NCBI GenBank assembly: GCA_050943135.1
Contig: JBMNOP010000003.1
Span: 62,001-126,000, forward strand
Length of the DNA stretch: 64,000 bases
Reading direction: 5' to 3'
From: RUG695 sp050943135
GTDB lineage: Bacteria > Planctomycetota > Planctomycetia > Pirellulales > Thermoguttaceae
A model generated the notes under the pieces. It was not told the DNA's origin. It did not search any database and saw only the letters and a list, made by a program, of their open reading frames with translations. The translations under genes were made by a program, and so were the position numbers. Position 1 is the first letter of the stretch. Each line of letters starts with the position of its first letter. This document shows, one piece after another, positions 45,896 through 55,230 of the stretch.

Positions 45896-47395
45896 ATGAA
45901 ACGCGCTTTTTTTATCCTTTTCTGTACAGTTGTGCTCTCGCTCTGCTCGACGATCCGTGCAGATGTTGCAATGACCAAAGTCTTTACCGACAACGCCGTT
46001 TTGCAGCGCGATATGCCTGTGCGCGTTTGGGGCACAGCCGATGCAGCCGAGAAAGTTACCGTAACTTTCGGTGGTCAAACGAAAGAGTCTGTCGCCGATC
46101 AAGATGGTGTCTGGTCGGTGATGCTCGATGCGATGCCCGCCTGTAACGAGGGGAAAAACCTGGTCGTGGTCGGAAAAAATGTCTTGACCTTCCGGAACGT
46201 TGTTGTCGGAGAAGTCTGGGTCTGCGGCGGTCAGTCCAATATGGAAATGCCTCTTAATTCCTGGGGACAGGAGCGTTTGGCCTGTACCGAAGATGAGATC
46301 AGCGGCGATTATTCGTTTGTCCGCTTTAATCGTGCCGACCACATTATCCTCGATCAACCGAGGAATGAATTGGAATCTACCGGTTGGCTCCTCTGCAAAG
46401 ACGGCGTTCAGAAAAGCTGTACCGCCGTCGGTTTCCATTTTGCTGTTCGCCTTCATCAAGAACTCGGTTGCCCGATCGGTCTGATCGACTCGAACTGGGG
46501 AGGGTCGAACATTAATTCATGGATTCCGGAATCCGGCTGGAAAAAGGTTCCTGAACTGGTTCCAATTCGCGAAAAATATGAAGCCGACCTCGCCGCCGGG
46601 AAAAAGATCGAGGACAGGGCCAAACAAGCCGGCATGTTCAACGCGATGCTCCAGCCTTGGGTTCCTTACGCGATCCGCGGGGCGATCTGGTACCAGGGCG
46701 AATCAAACGCCGGCGAACGCGAATTTTATTTCTTCAAACAAAAGGCGATGATCGAAGCATGGCGGGCTCTTTGGGGGGAAGGGGACTTCCCGTTCTATTG
46801 GGTTCAACTGGCTTCCTTTACCCCGGCCTCAATCGATCCTGCCACGACCGGTGACTGGCCCGGTTTGCGCGACGGTCAAACGAAATGCCTCGAACTGCCG
46901 AATACCGGACAGGCGGTGACCATTGACATCGGGGAGACCTCTGACATTCACCCGAGAGACAAATTCGATGTCGGGAATCGTCTTGCGCTTTGGGCGCTCG
47001 CCGGCATCTTCGGCAAAGATGTTGAGCCGCAAAGTCCAACCTTCAAGTCGGTCACCTTCGAAAACGGGAAGGCGATTGTGAAATTTGATCATGTCGGTAG
47101 CGGTTTGATGACTGCCGGCAAGGACGGACGCAATCCGCTCGTTGTCACTCCGGGCGCCACTCCGCTACGTTTTGCCATTGGGGAATCGCTTCCGAAAAAA
47201 AACGAAGATGACCCTGATACCTTGGCCTGGATTTTTGCGGACGCCCAGATCGCCGGTAACGACACCGTCGTCCTCAGCTCTCCATATGTCAAAAATCCTG
47301 CCGCCGTTCGCTATGCATGGCAGATGAATCCCGAAGGGTGCAACCTCTACAGTCGTGAAGGGCTCCCCGCCACCCCGTTTCGCACCGACAAATAA
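45896..47395 (+). CDS. Sialate O-acetylesterase (SGNH fold)
   Basis: This 499-residue exported esterase starts with a signal peptide (MKRAFFILFCTVVLSLCSTI). It has the SGNH blocks: VCGGQSNMEMPLNSW with the nucleophilic Ser, LIDSNWGGSNINSWIPES, the AIWYQGESNAGE motif, and the C-terminal TIDIGETSDIHPRDKFDVGN holding the likely Asp-x-x-His. It removes acetyl groups from sialic acid or from plant and mucin glycans. Related planctomycete and verrucomicrobial proteins are often so named without proof of sialate specificity. It stands next to a Gfo/Idh/MocA oxidoreductase, and both fit glycan use. Confidence 0.88.
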   Translation: MKRAFFILFCTVVLSLCSTIRADVAMTKVFTDNAVLQRDMPVRVWGTADAAEKVTVTFGGQTKESVADQDGVWSVMLDAMPACNEGKNLVVVGKNVLTFRNVVVGEVWVCGGQSNMEMPLNSWGQERLACTEDEISGDYSFVRFNRADHIILDQPRNELESTGWLLCKDGVQKSCTAVGFHFAVRLHQELGCPIGLIDSNWGGSNINSWIPESGWKKVPELVPIREKYEADLAAGKKIEDRAKQAGMFNAMLQPWVPYAIRGAIWYQGESNAGEREFYFFKQKAMIEAWRALWGEGDFPFYWVQLASFTPASIDPATTGDWPGLRDGQTKCLELPNTGQAVTIDIGETSDIHPRDKFDVGNRLALWALAGIFGKDVEPQSPTFKSVTFENGKAIVKFDHVGSGLMTAGKDGRNPLVVTPGATPLRFAIGESLPKKNEDDPDTLAWIFADAQIAGNDTVVLSSPYVKNPAAVRYAWQMNPEGCNLYSREGLPATPFRTDK

Positions 47396-47448
47396 TCTTA
47401 CTTTTAAGAACATTTAACCTCACAGATCTAACTAAAAGGAGTGCGCAA

Positions 47449-48750
47449 ATGAAACGCAGAGGTTTTTTGAAGAAATCTGCCGCCGTGGTCGGACTCGGCC
47501 TGACCGGAGCCTTCCCGGCTCCCGGATATTCCAAAATCAAGGGAGTAAACGAGAAACTGAATATCGCACAAGTCGGTGTTTCTGGTATGCAAGGGGAATT
47601 CCATCTGACGAGTACAAAATCAGAAAACTGTTTTGCTCTGTGCGATGTCGACACCGCACTTCTCGACCCGGTTTGCGACGCCAACCCCGGCGCAAAGCGG
47701 TTCGTTGATTGGCGCGAGATGCTTGACCGGACCGGCGACCAGATCGATGCGATCGTGGTCTCAACTCCCGATCATACCCATGCCTTGATTTCGTGTGCCG
47801 CTATGCGCCGCGGAATTCATTGCTACTGTGAAAAACCTTTGGCGCATACGGTTTCTGAAATCCGTGCGATGCAAAAACTCGCCGCCGAAAGGAATCTGGT
47901 GACTCAGATGGGAACGCAGATTCACGCCGGTTCAAATTACCGACGTGTCGTCGAACAGATCCGAGCCGGTGTTATCGGTCGTGTATCCGAGGTTCATGTT
48001 TGGGTGCCAACGGTCTGGGGGGGGAACCCCGCCATGAACGATGACGTCGCGATTCCATCGACGCTCAATTGGGATCTCTGGATCGGTGGTGCCCCGATGC
48101 GTAAATATAATCCCTGCTATCTCGGTGGGAACTGGCGATCCTTTTGGGATTTCGGCAACGGCGCAATGGGCGACATGGCATGCCATTATATGGATCTTCC
48201 GTTCTGGGCGCTTGACCTTAAGTACCCCAAGACGATTGATCCGAGTCATCTTGAACCGGCGGATTCCGACTACGCACCGAGAGATCTTTCGGTGCGCTAT
48301 ACATTTGAGCAGGAGGAAGGGTATCCTCTGACACTGACCTGGTACGATGGCGCTCGCCGCCCAGCGGTACTACCCGCGCTCGGCCTGGCCGACAAGGGCA
48401 ACGGCGTTCTGTTTATCGGTACCGAGGGGGCTTTGTGGTCTGATTATGGCAAGAACTGCCTTGTTCCCAAGGGGAAAGAACCGATCGTGTCGGTTGATGC
48501 GATTCCTGATTCGGTCGGACATCACCTGGAATGGATTCACGCGATCAAAGACAGTGCGGCTCCCGATGTGACGACCTGCAATTTCGGTTATTCCGGTCGG
48601 CTTGCCGAAACCGTACTTCTCGGCCCCGTGGCATACCGCTGTGGTAAGCGTTTGGTATATAACTCTGAAACGATGGAGGCTATCAATTGTCCCTTGGCGG
48701 CAAAATACCTCAACGCGGTCTATCGCGAAGGCTGGGGATTGGATTTCTGA
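47449..48750 (+). CDS. Exported Gfo/Idh/MocA-family oxidoreductase
   Basis: This 433-residue NAD(P)-dependent dehydrogenase has a twin-arginine-like signal peptide (MKRRGFLKKSAAVVGLGLT). The Rossmann start is KLNIAQVGVSGMQGEFH. The family catalytic Lys lies in GIHCYCEKPLAHTVSEI. The C-terminal domain (about 180-420) holds the substrate-binding face with MGDMACHYMDLPFWALD. Such proteins are greatly expanded in Planctomycetota and oxidise sugars or inositols, usually with tightly bound NAD when exported. It follows the esterase by 53 bases, so a common transcript is possible. Confidence 0.88.
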   Translation: MKRRGFLKKSAAVVGLGLTGAFPAPGYSKIKGVNEKLNIAQVGVSGMQGEFHLTSTKSENCFALCDVDTALLDPVCDANPGAKRFVDWREMLDRTGDQIDAIVVSTPDHTHALISCAAMRRGIHCYCEKPLAHTVSEIRAMQKLAAERNLVTQMGTQIHAGSNYRRVVEQIRAGVIGRVSEVHVWVPTVWGGNPAMNDDVAIPSTLNWDLWIGGAPMRKYNPCYLGGNWRSFWDFGNGAMGDMACHYMDLPFWALDLKYPKTIDPSHLEPADSDYAPRDLSVRYTFEQEEGYPLTLTWYDGARRPAVLPALGLADKGNGVLFIGTEGALWSDYGKNCLVPKGKEPIVSVDAIPDSVGHHLEWIHAIKDSAAPDVTTCNFGYSGRLAETVLLGPVAYRCGKRLVYNSETMEAINCPLAAKYLNAVYREGWGLDF

Positions 48751-48774
48751 AAGTCAGGTTAAAAGAACCCTATA

Positions 48775-48794
48775 CCGCCCCGATTCTGGGGCGG
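48775..48794 (+). repeat. Perfect GC-rich inverted repeat
   Basis: CCGCCCC (48775-48781) and GGGGCGG (48788-48794) flank a six-base loop, 25 bases after the dehydrogenase stop. No T-run follows, so it may be a 3'-end stabiliser or a weak terminator. Confidence 0.55.
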
Positions 48795-48800
48795 AAGTCG

Positions 48801-48829
48801 TTGACAAATATCCCTACGGCCCCATAGTT
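48801..48829 (+). promoter_or_regulatory. Weak candidate promoter for hisF
   Basis: A perfect TTGACA -35 lies at 48801-48806. At 17 bases the -10 is ATAGTT (48824-48829), a poor match, so the call rests mostly on the -35 and on position between the hairpin and hisF. Confidence 0.25.
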
Positions 48830-48913
48830 CTTTATTTCATAATTTTATATGTAATTTATTCTGCCGGAGTCAACCAGATGGAAACGTTGCCGTGAGAAAT
48901 GGGAGATGTAAAG

Positions 48914-49681
48914 ATGGAATTCGTTAAGATTATTCCATGTCTAGACACCAAGGAAGGCCGTTTGGTCAAAGGTACCAACTTCGTCGATGTCAAAGAGGTC
49001 GGAAATCCCGCTGAATACGCAAAGGCCTATTGCGAAGCCGGGGCCGATGAGATTGTTTTCCTCGACATCGCGGCAACATTCGAAGGCCGGCGTACCCGCA
49101 TGGAAGCCGTTAAGCGTACGGTGAGGGCCTGTTCGATCCCTTTGACCGTCGGCGGTGGTATCCGTACGATCGATGACATTCAGGAAATGCTCGATGTCGG
49201 TGTGTCGAAAATTTCGATAAATAGCGCAGCCGTCAAGAATCCGAGGATTGTCGAAGAAGCTGCCAAGAAATTCGGTTCCGACAAAATCACCGTTGCGATT
49301 GACACGCGCAGATCGGACAAGTTTCCTTCCGGTTTCGAAGTGGTTGTCAGCGGCGGAACTCAAGGCGCCGGGATCGATGCGATCGAATGGGCGCTTCAGG
49401 TTGAGTCGCTGGGGGCCGGAGTGATTCTTCCGACCAGCATGGACACTGATGGGATGCAGACCGGATACGATCTTCCGATGACCCGCGCCATTGCCGACGC
49501 GGTTAACCTTCCGGTTATTGCTTCCGGAGGGGCCGGTTCGCTCGAGGATTTGTATGATGGTATTGCCGAAGGACATGCGACTTCCCTTTTAGTCGCTTCC
49601 ATTGTGCACTTCGGTATATTTACGATCCGTCAGATAAAAGAATACTTGGCCGGTCGTGGTCTTTCCGTTCGCCTTGAGTGA
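48914..49681 (+). CDS. hisF: HisF-type imidazole glycerol-phosphate synthase subunit
   Basis: The protein is 255 residues from ATG 48914, the start best placed for the GGGAG site; an ATG 15 bases upstream lies inside the leader. It is a TIM barrel with the catalytic Asp in KIIPCLDTKEGRLVKGTNFV, KFGSDKITVAIDTRRSD with the second Asp, EWALQVESLGAGVILPTSMD, and SLLVASIVHFGIFTIRQIKE. HisF with HisH makes the imidazole ring of histidine from PRFAR. No hisH or other his gene is adjacent, so it is either dispersed or a HisF-like paralogue with another role. Confidence 0.88.
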   Translation: MEFVKIIPCLDTKEGRLVKGTNFVDVKEVGNPAEYAKAYCEAGADEIVFLDIAATFEGRRTRMEAVKRTVRACSIPLTVGGGIRTIDDIQEMLDVGVSKISINSAAVKNPRIVEEAAKKFGSDKITVAIDTRRSDKFPSGFEVVVSGGTQGAGIDAIEWALQVESLGAGVILPTSMDTDGMQTGYDLPMTRAIADAVNLPVIASGGAGSLEDLYDGIAEGHATSLLVASIVHFGIFTIRQIKEYLAGRGLSVRLE

Positions 49682-49833
49682 TCGAGACACTTTGATTCAT
49701 TACCGATGACCAATACCGATTCTCAAGCCTTCTTTTCGTCTGATGACTGAAAATGTTCAACAAAACAACAAAGACGGTTTGAGAGGCGCTCCTTCTTAAG
49801 AATTGATAAGACTTGTGAGAGGTTGCGCCCTAA

Positions 49834-51666
49834 ATGAAAGTTATAAAAGACATGAAACAGCTTTTAACAGGTAACGAAGCCATTGCACGTGGCGCGTGGG
49901 AAGCCGGAGTTCAGCTTGTTTCCGGATACCCCGGAACACCCTCCACAGAAATTCTCGAAAACCTCAGCAAGTTTTACAAGGATGATGTCTTCTGTGAATG
50001 GGCCCCGAATGAAAAAGTCGGCTTCGAGGTTGCTCTCGGCGCTTCTTCGGCGGGGGCACGTGCGATGACCACCATGAAGCATGTCGGTCTGAATGTTGCG
50101 GCCGACCCATTGATGACATTTTCTTATATTGGTGCCGTCGGCGGTTTCGTCGCGGTGGTTGCCGACGATCCAGGAATGAATTCGTCGCAAAATGAACAGG
50201 ATACCCGCGAATTTGCCATGTTCGCGAAGGTTCCTGTTATCGAACCCTCGGATTCCGCCGAAGCCCTTGATTTTGTCAAAGAAGCGTTCGAAATCTCGGA
50301 AAAGTACGGCACACCGGTGATCCTTCGATCGACCACAACCCTAAGCCATTCCCGCGGATGTGTGCAAGAGGGGGAACGTCTCGATTTGGGACGTACCATT
50401 CGCTTTGAAAAAGATCCGATGCGTCACGTTCCGATTCCGGCATGGGCCCGAACGATGCGCCTGCGTCTGATTGAACGTCTGGGCAAGCTCCAAGAAGCCG
50501 CCTCGGAATCTCATTTAAACCGTGTTGAGTGGAAAGACCGTCGAGTCGGCATTATCACTCACGGTGTTACATATCAACACGTTCGGGAAGTTTTTCCCGA
50601 AGCCTCGGTCTTGAAACTCGGGTGGTGTTACCCATGGCCCGACAAGCTTTTTCGAGAATTTGCCTCCGAGGTGGATCAGGTTATCGTCATTGAAGAGCTT
50701 GAGGATCTGATCGAAGAGCATGTGAAAGCAATCGGTATTTCCTGCGTCGGCAAAAAACTCAATGACGAAGAGCTCGTTCCGCGTGCCTACGAAATCAACG
50801 TCGATGTTTTGCTCAAGGTTCGTGCCAGGCTTACCAAGGCTGGGCTCTATCCTTTCGAGCCGATCGCGTTGATGACACCCAAAAAAGATAATCCGAACAA
50901 AGGGAACATTCCCCCATTGCCTGCTCGTCCCCCGGTTCTCTGTCCGGGCTGCCCTCACCGCGGGATCTTTTACGCACTCGGTAAATTCGATGTCGTCGTT
51001 ACCGGTGATATCGGTTGCTATACACTCGGGGTTGCCCAGCCGCTGAGCCGAATTGATACTTGTACCTGCATGGGGGCCGGCGTGACAATGGCTCATGGGA
51101 TGCAAAAAGTAGGGAATGACCGTCGTGTTGTCGGAATTGTTGGGGATTCCACATTCTTTCATTCCGGGATTACCGGTCTTCTCGACGTCGGTTATAACAA
51201 AGGAAAGTCGGTCACGATTGTCCTCGATAACCGTATTACCGCGATGACCGGACATCAAGACAATCCTGGAACCGGAAAAACGATCGTCGGCGAAGAAACA
51301 TTCACCGCCTCGATATCTGAAATCGGGCGGGCGGTCGGGATCAAAAATATCGCCGAGGTGATTCCGTTTAAACTGAAAGAGACTCTTGCCATCTTAAAAA
51401 AGGCCATTGAATCCGATGAATCCTGGCTCATCGTCTCGACTGCCCCCTGTCCACTTGCCTACCGAAATGTTACCTCTCAACCGCTTGTGGTCAACCCGAA
51501 TCAATGTAAAAAATGTAAGGCTTGCCTGAAGCTCGGCTGCCCGGCGATTGAGAAAGTGGGTGAAGAAATCCGCGTCAACCAGCTTCTTTGCAACGGTTGC
51601 GGTCTCTGTACCGAGGTCTGTGCGTTCGGGGCGCTTGTTTCCGCCGCAGAGCAGAAAGGGGAATGA
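49834..51666 (+). CDS. iorA: Indolepyruvate:ferredoxin oxidoreductase, alpha subunit
   Basis: This 610-residue thiamine-diphosphate enzyme has the pyrimidine domain (KQLLTGNEAIARGAWEAGVQ; GYPGTPSTEILENL), a C-terminal TPP-binding domain (TGDIGCYTLGVAQPLSRIDT; GIVGDSTFFHSGITGLLDV), and two [4Fe-4S] motifs at the end (CKKCKACLKLGC and CNGCGLCTEVCAFGAL). It oxidises indolepyruvate and related aryl-pyruvates to aryl-acetyl-CoA and reduces ferredoxin. The IorB gene overlaps its end. The start at ATG 49834 follows an AGAGG site at a slightly long distance. The ferredoxin it makes could feed NfnAB. Confidence 0.93.
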   Translation: MKVIKDMKQLLTGNEAIARGAWEAGVQLVSGYPGTPSTEILENLSKFYKDDVFCEWAPNEKVGFEVALGASSAGARAMTTMKHVGLNVAADPLMTFSYIGAVGGFVAVVADDPGMNSSQNEQDTREFAMFAKVPVIEPSDSAEALDFVKEAFEISEKYGTPVILRSTTTLSHSRGCVQEGERLDLGRTIRFEKDPMRHVPIPAWARTMRLRLIERLGKLQEAASESHLNRVEWKDRRVGIITHGVTYQHVREVFPEASVLKLGWCYPWPDKLFREFASEVDQVIVIEELEDLIEEHVKAIGISCVGKKLNDEELVPRAYEINVDVLLKVRARLTKAGLYPFEPIALMTPKKDNPNKGNIPPLPARPPVLCPGCPHRGIFYALGKFDVVVTGDIGCYTLGVAQPLSRIDTCTCMGAGVTMAHGMQKVGNDRRVVGIVGDSTFFHSGITGLLDVGYNKGKSVTIVLDNRITAMTGHQDNPGTGKTIVGEETFTASISEIGRAVGIKNIAEVIPFKLKETLAILKKAIESDESWLIVSTAPCPLAYRNVTSQPLVVNPNQCKKCKACLKLGCPAIEKVGEEIRVNQLLCNGCGLCTEVCAFGALVSAAEQKGE

Positions 51667-51671
51667 TCGAA

Positions 51672-52280
51672 ATGACTAATGTAACAGCCAAAAGTAAAAT
51701 CGAAACCGAAACCCAGAGTATTGTTCTGGTCGGTGTCGGTGGTCAGGGGATTCTCCTTGCGAGTGCAATTATCGCCCGCACGATCATGGAGTCCGGTTAT
51801 GATGTTAAGATGAACGAAATCCATGGGATGGCGCAACGCGGCGGGTCGGTCGTGGCTCAAATTCGTTTGGGAAGCGAAGTGGCAAGTCCTTTGGTTCCTC
51901 TCGGAACGGCGAAAGTTCTCGTATCGCTCGAACGGATTGAGGCCATGCGGTACATCGACTTTCTTGCCCCCGATGGTCTTGCCATCGTTTCGGACCAGGC
52001 GATCATTCCCGTGACCTCGTCTGTCGGGGCAACACCTTATCCGAAAATCGACGAGGAAGCTCTCCGGAGCATTTTTCCGAGGCTGATCTATGTTCACGCA
52101 ATGGCACAGGCTGAAAAAATCGGCGATGTCCGGGCAGTGAACACCGTTCTGCTCGGAGCCCTCTCAACCCAGTTTCCTTTTCCCGTCGAGCATTGGGAGA
52201 AATCAATTCAAACGACGGTCAAACCGAAATTTGTCGATGTCAATCTGAAAGCTTTCGATATCGGCCGCAATTTGAAATAA
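51672..52280 (+). CDS. iorB: Indolepyruvate:ferredoxin oxidoreductase, beta subunit
   Basis: The protein is 202 residues from ATG 51672, 10 bases after the GGGG of AAAGGGGA; an ATG at 51663 overlapping the iorA stop (ATGA) is an alternative start. It is the small, pyruvate:ferredoxin gamma-like partner of IorA. Visible are VLVGVGGQGILLASAIIART and EIHGMAQRGGSVVAQIRLGS, which are conserved in the family, and the end LKAFDIGRNLK. The tight overlap with iorA makes co-translation likely. Confidence 0.92.
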   Translation: MTNVTAKSKIETETQSIVLVGVGGQGILLASAIIARTIMESGYDVKMNEIHGMAQRGGSVVAQIRLGSEVASPLVPLGTAKVLVSLERIEAMRYIDFLAPDGLAIVSDQAIIPVTSSVGATPYPKIDEEALRSIFPRLIYVHAMAQAEKIGDVRAVNTVLLGALSTQFPFPVEHWEKSIQTTVKPKFVDVNLKAFDIGRNLK

Positions 52281-52380
52281 CGGTCGTAACGTTCTGTGTT
52301 TTTTGGTTTTATCGTTGCCCTCTTCAAAAACAAAGAGGGTGCCGATAGGCTTTTTGAGACGATCCCTTTGTTTCTGTGTT

Positions 52381-52405
52381 CTGCTTGAACAGCAGGGCTT
52401 TTTTT
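52381..52405 (+). terminator. Terminator-like hairpin after iorAB
   Basis: CTGCT (52381-52385) and AGCAG (52391-52395) form a short stem followed by GGC and T7 at 52399-52405. A second hairpin, CCCTCTT/AAGAGGG, lies at 52318-52339. The T-run hairpin overlaps the promoter of the next gene. Confidence 0.5.
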
Positions 52406-52413
52406 GGTATTAT
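52385..52413 (+). promoter_or_regulatory. Candidate fprA promoter
   Basis: TTGAAC (52385-52390), exactly 17 bases, then TATTAT (52408-52413), each close to the sigma-70 consensus. The element is nested in the terminator hairpin of the upstream genes and lies 64 bases before the fprA start. Confidence 0.55.
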
Positions 52414-52476
52414 CAGACGGCATCAAGCCAATGAAAACGGTTACAGGAAATCGATGAGATCAGAAAGGAAAGAGAG

Positions 52477-53673
52477 ATGGGCAGCGAAGAATTGGTAGAG
52501 GGAATAAGTGCTGTTGGGTGTACCGATTGGTCCGTACGCGATTTTCACAGTTTTGAGATTACCAAGGGGACCACCTATAATTCCTTCCTCATCTGTGATC
52601 AAAAAAACGCCCTGATCGATACCGTGAAAGCCCCTTTTGCCGATCGATTTCTCCGGAATCTGCGCGAAAAGATCGACCTTGCCAAGATCGATTACCTGGT
52701 CTGCAATCACCTGGAACCCGACCATGCGGGCGCTCTCCCGACCGTGATGAAAGCGCTCCCCCATGTCACCCTCTTGTGCAATGCAAAGTGCCGTGCCGAA
52801 CTCAACGGCTATTTTCAAACCGATGGGTGGAACATCCGCACAATCACACCAGGAGACTCCGTCAGTCTCGGAACACGCTCACTGACCTTTGTGAATACCC
52901 CGATGGTTCATTGGCCCGAATCGATGGTAACCTACTGTCCGGAAGAATCAATTCTCTTTTCGAGCGACGCCTTCGGTCAGCATCTTGCCACAGGTTATCT
53001 GTTCGATGACCAGTTCCCGTGTGAGGAACAGTTGACGGAGGCAAAAAATTACTTCGCAAACATTGTAGCCCCGTACAGCCGCCAGGTCTTGAAAACCCTT
53101 GATACGGTTTCGACCCTCGGTCTCAAGATGATCGCACCAAGTCATGGGCTGATTTGGCGCAGTCGCATTGCCGATATTCTTTCGGCCTATCGCGACTGGG
53201 CCTCCGGGAAATACGCCGCCAGAGTTGTCCTTCTCTTCGATTCAATGTGGGAGAGTACAACCCGGATGGCCGAAGAGATTCAGCGTGGCATTCGTGCGAA
53301 ATCGGAATCCGTGGAAGTGGTTCTGCTCCATGTTCGCCGGAATCCTCTCTCTCGCATTGCGCTGAATTTTCTTGATGCGCCCTGTGTGGCAGTCGGAAGC
53401 CCCACACTCAACGCCGAGATGATGCCTTGGCTTTCCGCGGCGCTTACCTATATTAAAGGCTTGAAATTCCGTCCTAAACATGGGATTGCGTTTGGTTCGA
53501 CCGGTTGGGGTCCCGGCGGGGTGGAGTCGGTGGCGCGCTGGTTTGAGGAGGCTAAGTATACGCTCCTTTCTCCCGCGATTCGAGCGATGTTCCGTCCCGA
53601 CGATGCGATTCTCGATTCCTGTCGGGCGGCGGGAGCCCTTCTTGCCGAAAAGGCCCTTGAAACCGCGGAGTAA
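52477..53673 (+). CDS. fprA: Flavodiiron protein (A-type flavoprotein)
   Basis: This 398-residue protein has the N-terminal metallo-beta-lactamase domain with diiron ligands in CNHLEPDHAGAL, VHWPES, SSDAFGQHL, and APSHGLIW. The C-terminal flavodoxin domain (about 250-398) holds FMN: VVLLFDSMWESTTRMAEEI and AFGSTGWGPGGVE. Such enzymes reduce O2 to water or NO to N2O in anaerobes with electrons from rubredoxin. A AAGGAAAGAGAG site precedes the start. It stands alone with its own promoter, typical of a stress-response gene. No rubredoxin gene is adjacent. Confidence 0.93.
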   Translation: MGSEELVEGISAVGCTDWSVRDFHSFEITKGTTYNSFLICDQKNALIDTVKAPFADRFLRNLREKIDLAKIDYLVCNHLEPDHAGALPTVMKALPHVTLLCNAKCRAELNGYFQTDGWNIRTITPGDSVSLGTRSLTFVNTPMVHWPESMVTYCPEESILFSSDAFGQHLATGYLFDDQFPCEEQLTEAKNYFANIVAPYSRQVLKTLDTVSTLGLKMIAPSHGLIWRSRIADILSAYRDWASGKYAARVVLLFDSMWESTTRMAEEIQRGIRAKSESVEVVLLHVRRNPLSRIALNFLDAPCVAVGSPTLNAEMMPWLSAALTYIKGLKFRPKHGIAFGSTGWGPGGVESVARWFEEAKYTLLSPAIRAMFRPDDAILDSCRAAGALLAEKALETAE

Positions 53674-53820
53674 TCGTTTTCCGCGACTCTTGCTGTTTTA
53701 TTTTCCGATTGGACAAGTTGCACGGCTCTTTGTCCGATCTTGTTTTGGCGGATCATCATCGAAGAAGTTGCCAAAACGTCAGAAGTTTCCTTTTTCTCAA
53801 CGACCTTCGGAGCAACAACA

Positions 53821-55230
53821 ATGGCAAAATTCGGCTTTTTTTCGATGAGTGAGCTTTTGGCGTCTCCCCGACTCCGCCCGATTGTCGAGCGTCTTCATCC
53901 GGCCGCCGTGATTGCGACGGTGAAGGGAGTTTACGAAGATGTGGTCGGTGAGATGTATTCCGCGGCGACGGAGCGCCGAAACCCGGAACTTGCTGAACTG
54001 ACCGATAAAATCCTCGCCCGTCTTCAAGATGTCGAAAGAAAAGAGAACACCCTCCTCATCGATGCATCAGGGGTTCTTTTTGCCTCACCCGGATCTGAGC
54101 CGCTCCTAAGCCGGGCTGCGATCGACGAAATGATCTGGTGTCTTGATGTTTCTCTTGCCGGTCTCGGACCAGAGGAAGAGGAACGACCGGTAGATTCCGA
54201 TCGGTGGATTCGTAGCGTATTCCCTTCGGCGTCAAAGACGGCATCGGAATTCTGCTCGATCACCAATGCTGAAGATGTTCTCTTTTTCGGGACCACGGAA
54301 CAAGCTGAACTTGCACTGATTCAAACTTACTGCGCCCGTAAGATATTGGGCATTGCCCGTCGGGACCTTTTCGAGGATGCCGAAGGGAATCGGTTTGCGG
54401 ACAGGATTTTTCTTCCAAAAGAACGCCTTCACGAAGTCGGTGCATCAAACAAGGTGCGTCTTGACGATTTCCTTGAACTTTGTTCTCAGGATACCGGTTT
54501 AATCTGGCTTGCTTCCGGGGTCCATTCGGATATGGCTCCGACTCTCACCGCTGGGGACCTAACCACCCTGCGCAACCATGCCCGTCTCTATAATATTCCG
54601 GTGATTGGTCGCTACGATTTTGCGCCGTTGCTCGACCTTTCGAATCAGATTACCGGGTCGATTCTCCCGCTGGTCAAATTGAATTTACTCGATTACGATC
54701 TGATCCTGACCGGAGGCGGACAACTTTTGGGTGGGCCGAATTGCGGAATTCTGATGGGACGAAAAGCTTATCTCGAACCGATTCGCCGAGCTGGATTTGA
54801 CCGACTTTTTGCCGCGCATCGCGCCGACTTGGCGGGGTTGGTCGAGACGCTCCGGATTTCGCGTTCCCGTGACAGAGCCGAAATGGAAATTCCGGTGTTA
54901 AAAATGATGGCTGCGCCGAAAGCGAATCTAATCAACCGAGCCGAACGCCTCGCTCCGCAGTTACGGGCTACAGCGGCGGTGCGCTCGGCCGAAGTGGTTG
55001 AGTGCGAGACTTCTCTCTACCCCGGTGGAACGCGCGGAAAGATGCCTTCCGTTGGAATACTGATACATCCTGCGAAAAACAGCGCATCAGAGCTCGATTC
55101 TTTCCTGAGAAAGGGAAGACCCGGATTGAAAGGGCGGGTAAAAGATGATACAATTATCATAGATCTTAAGACCGTTCCTCCTCGTTGGGATCAGGTCATT
55201 CTTTCCGTTTTCGAAAAAATGTACGGATGA
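53821..55230 (+). CDS. SelA-like fold protein lacking the PLP lysine
   Basis: The protein is 469 residues from ATG 53821. The overall layout follows selenocysteine synthase SelA. The N-terminal part has SELLASPRLRPIVERLHPAA, the fold core has NTLLIDASGVLFASPGSEPL, and LILTGGGQLLGGPNCGILMG sits where SelA has the PLP-binding GDKLLGGPQAG. Here the lysine is replaced by Gln, so normal PLP chemistry looks impossible. The region after it (RADLAGLVETLRISR) is also SelA-like. It may be a non-catalytic or repurposed SelA. No selB, selC or in-frame TGA gene was recognised nearby. Its stop overlaps the next start (ATGA). Confidence 0.65.
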   Translation: MAKFGFFSMSELLASPRLRPIVERLHPAAVIATVKGVYEDVVGEMYSAATERRNPELAELTDKILARLQDVERKENTLLIDASGVLFASPGSEPLLSRAAIDEMIWCLDVSLAGLGPEEEERPVDSDRWIRSVFPSASKTASEFCSITNAEDVLFFGTTEQAELALIQTYCARKILGIARRDLFEDAEGNRFADRIFLPKERLHEVGASNKVRLDDFLELCSQDTGLIWLASGVHSDMAPTLTAGDLTTLRNHARLYNIPVIGRYDFAPLLDLSNQITGSILPLVKLNLLDYDLILTGGGQLLGGPNCGILMGRKAYLEPIRRAGFDRLFAAHRADLAGLVETLRISRSRDRAEMEIPVLKMMAAPKANLINRAERLAPQLRATAAVRSAEVVECETSLYPGGTRGKMPSVGILIHPAKNSASELDSFLRKGRPGLKGRVKDDTIIIDLKTVPPRWDQVILSVFEKMYG

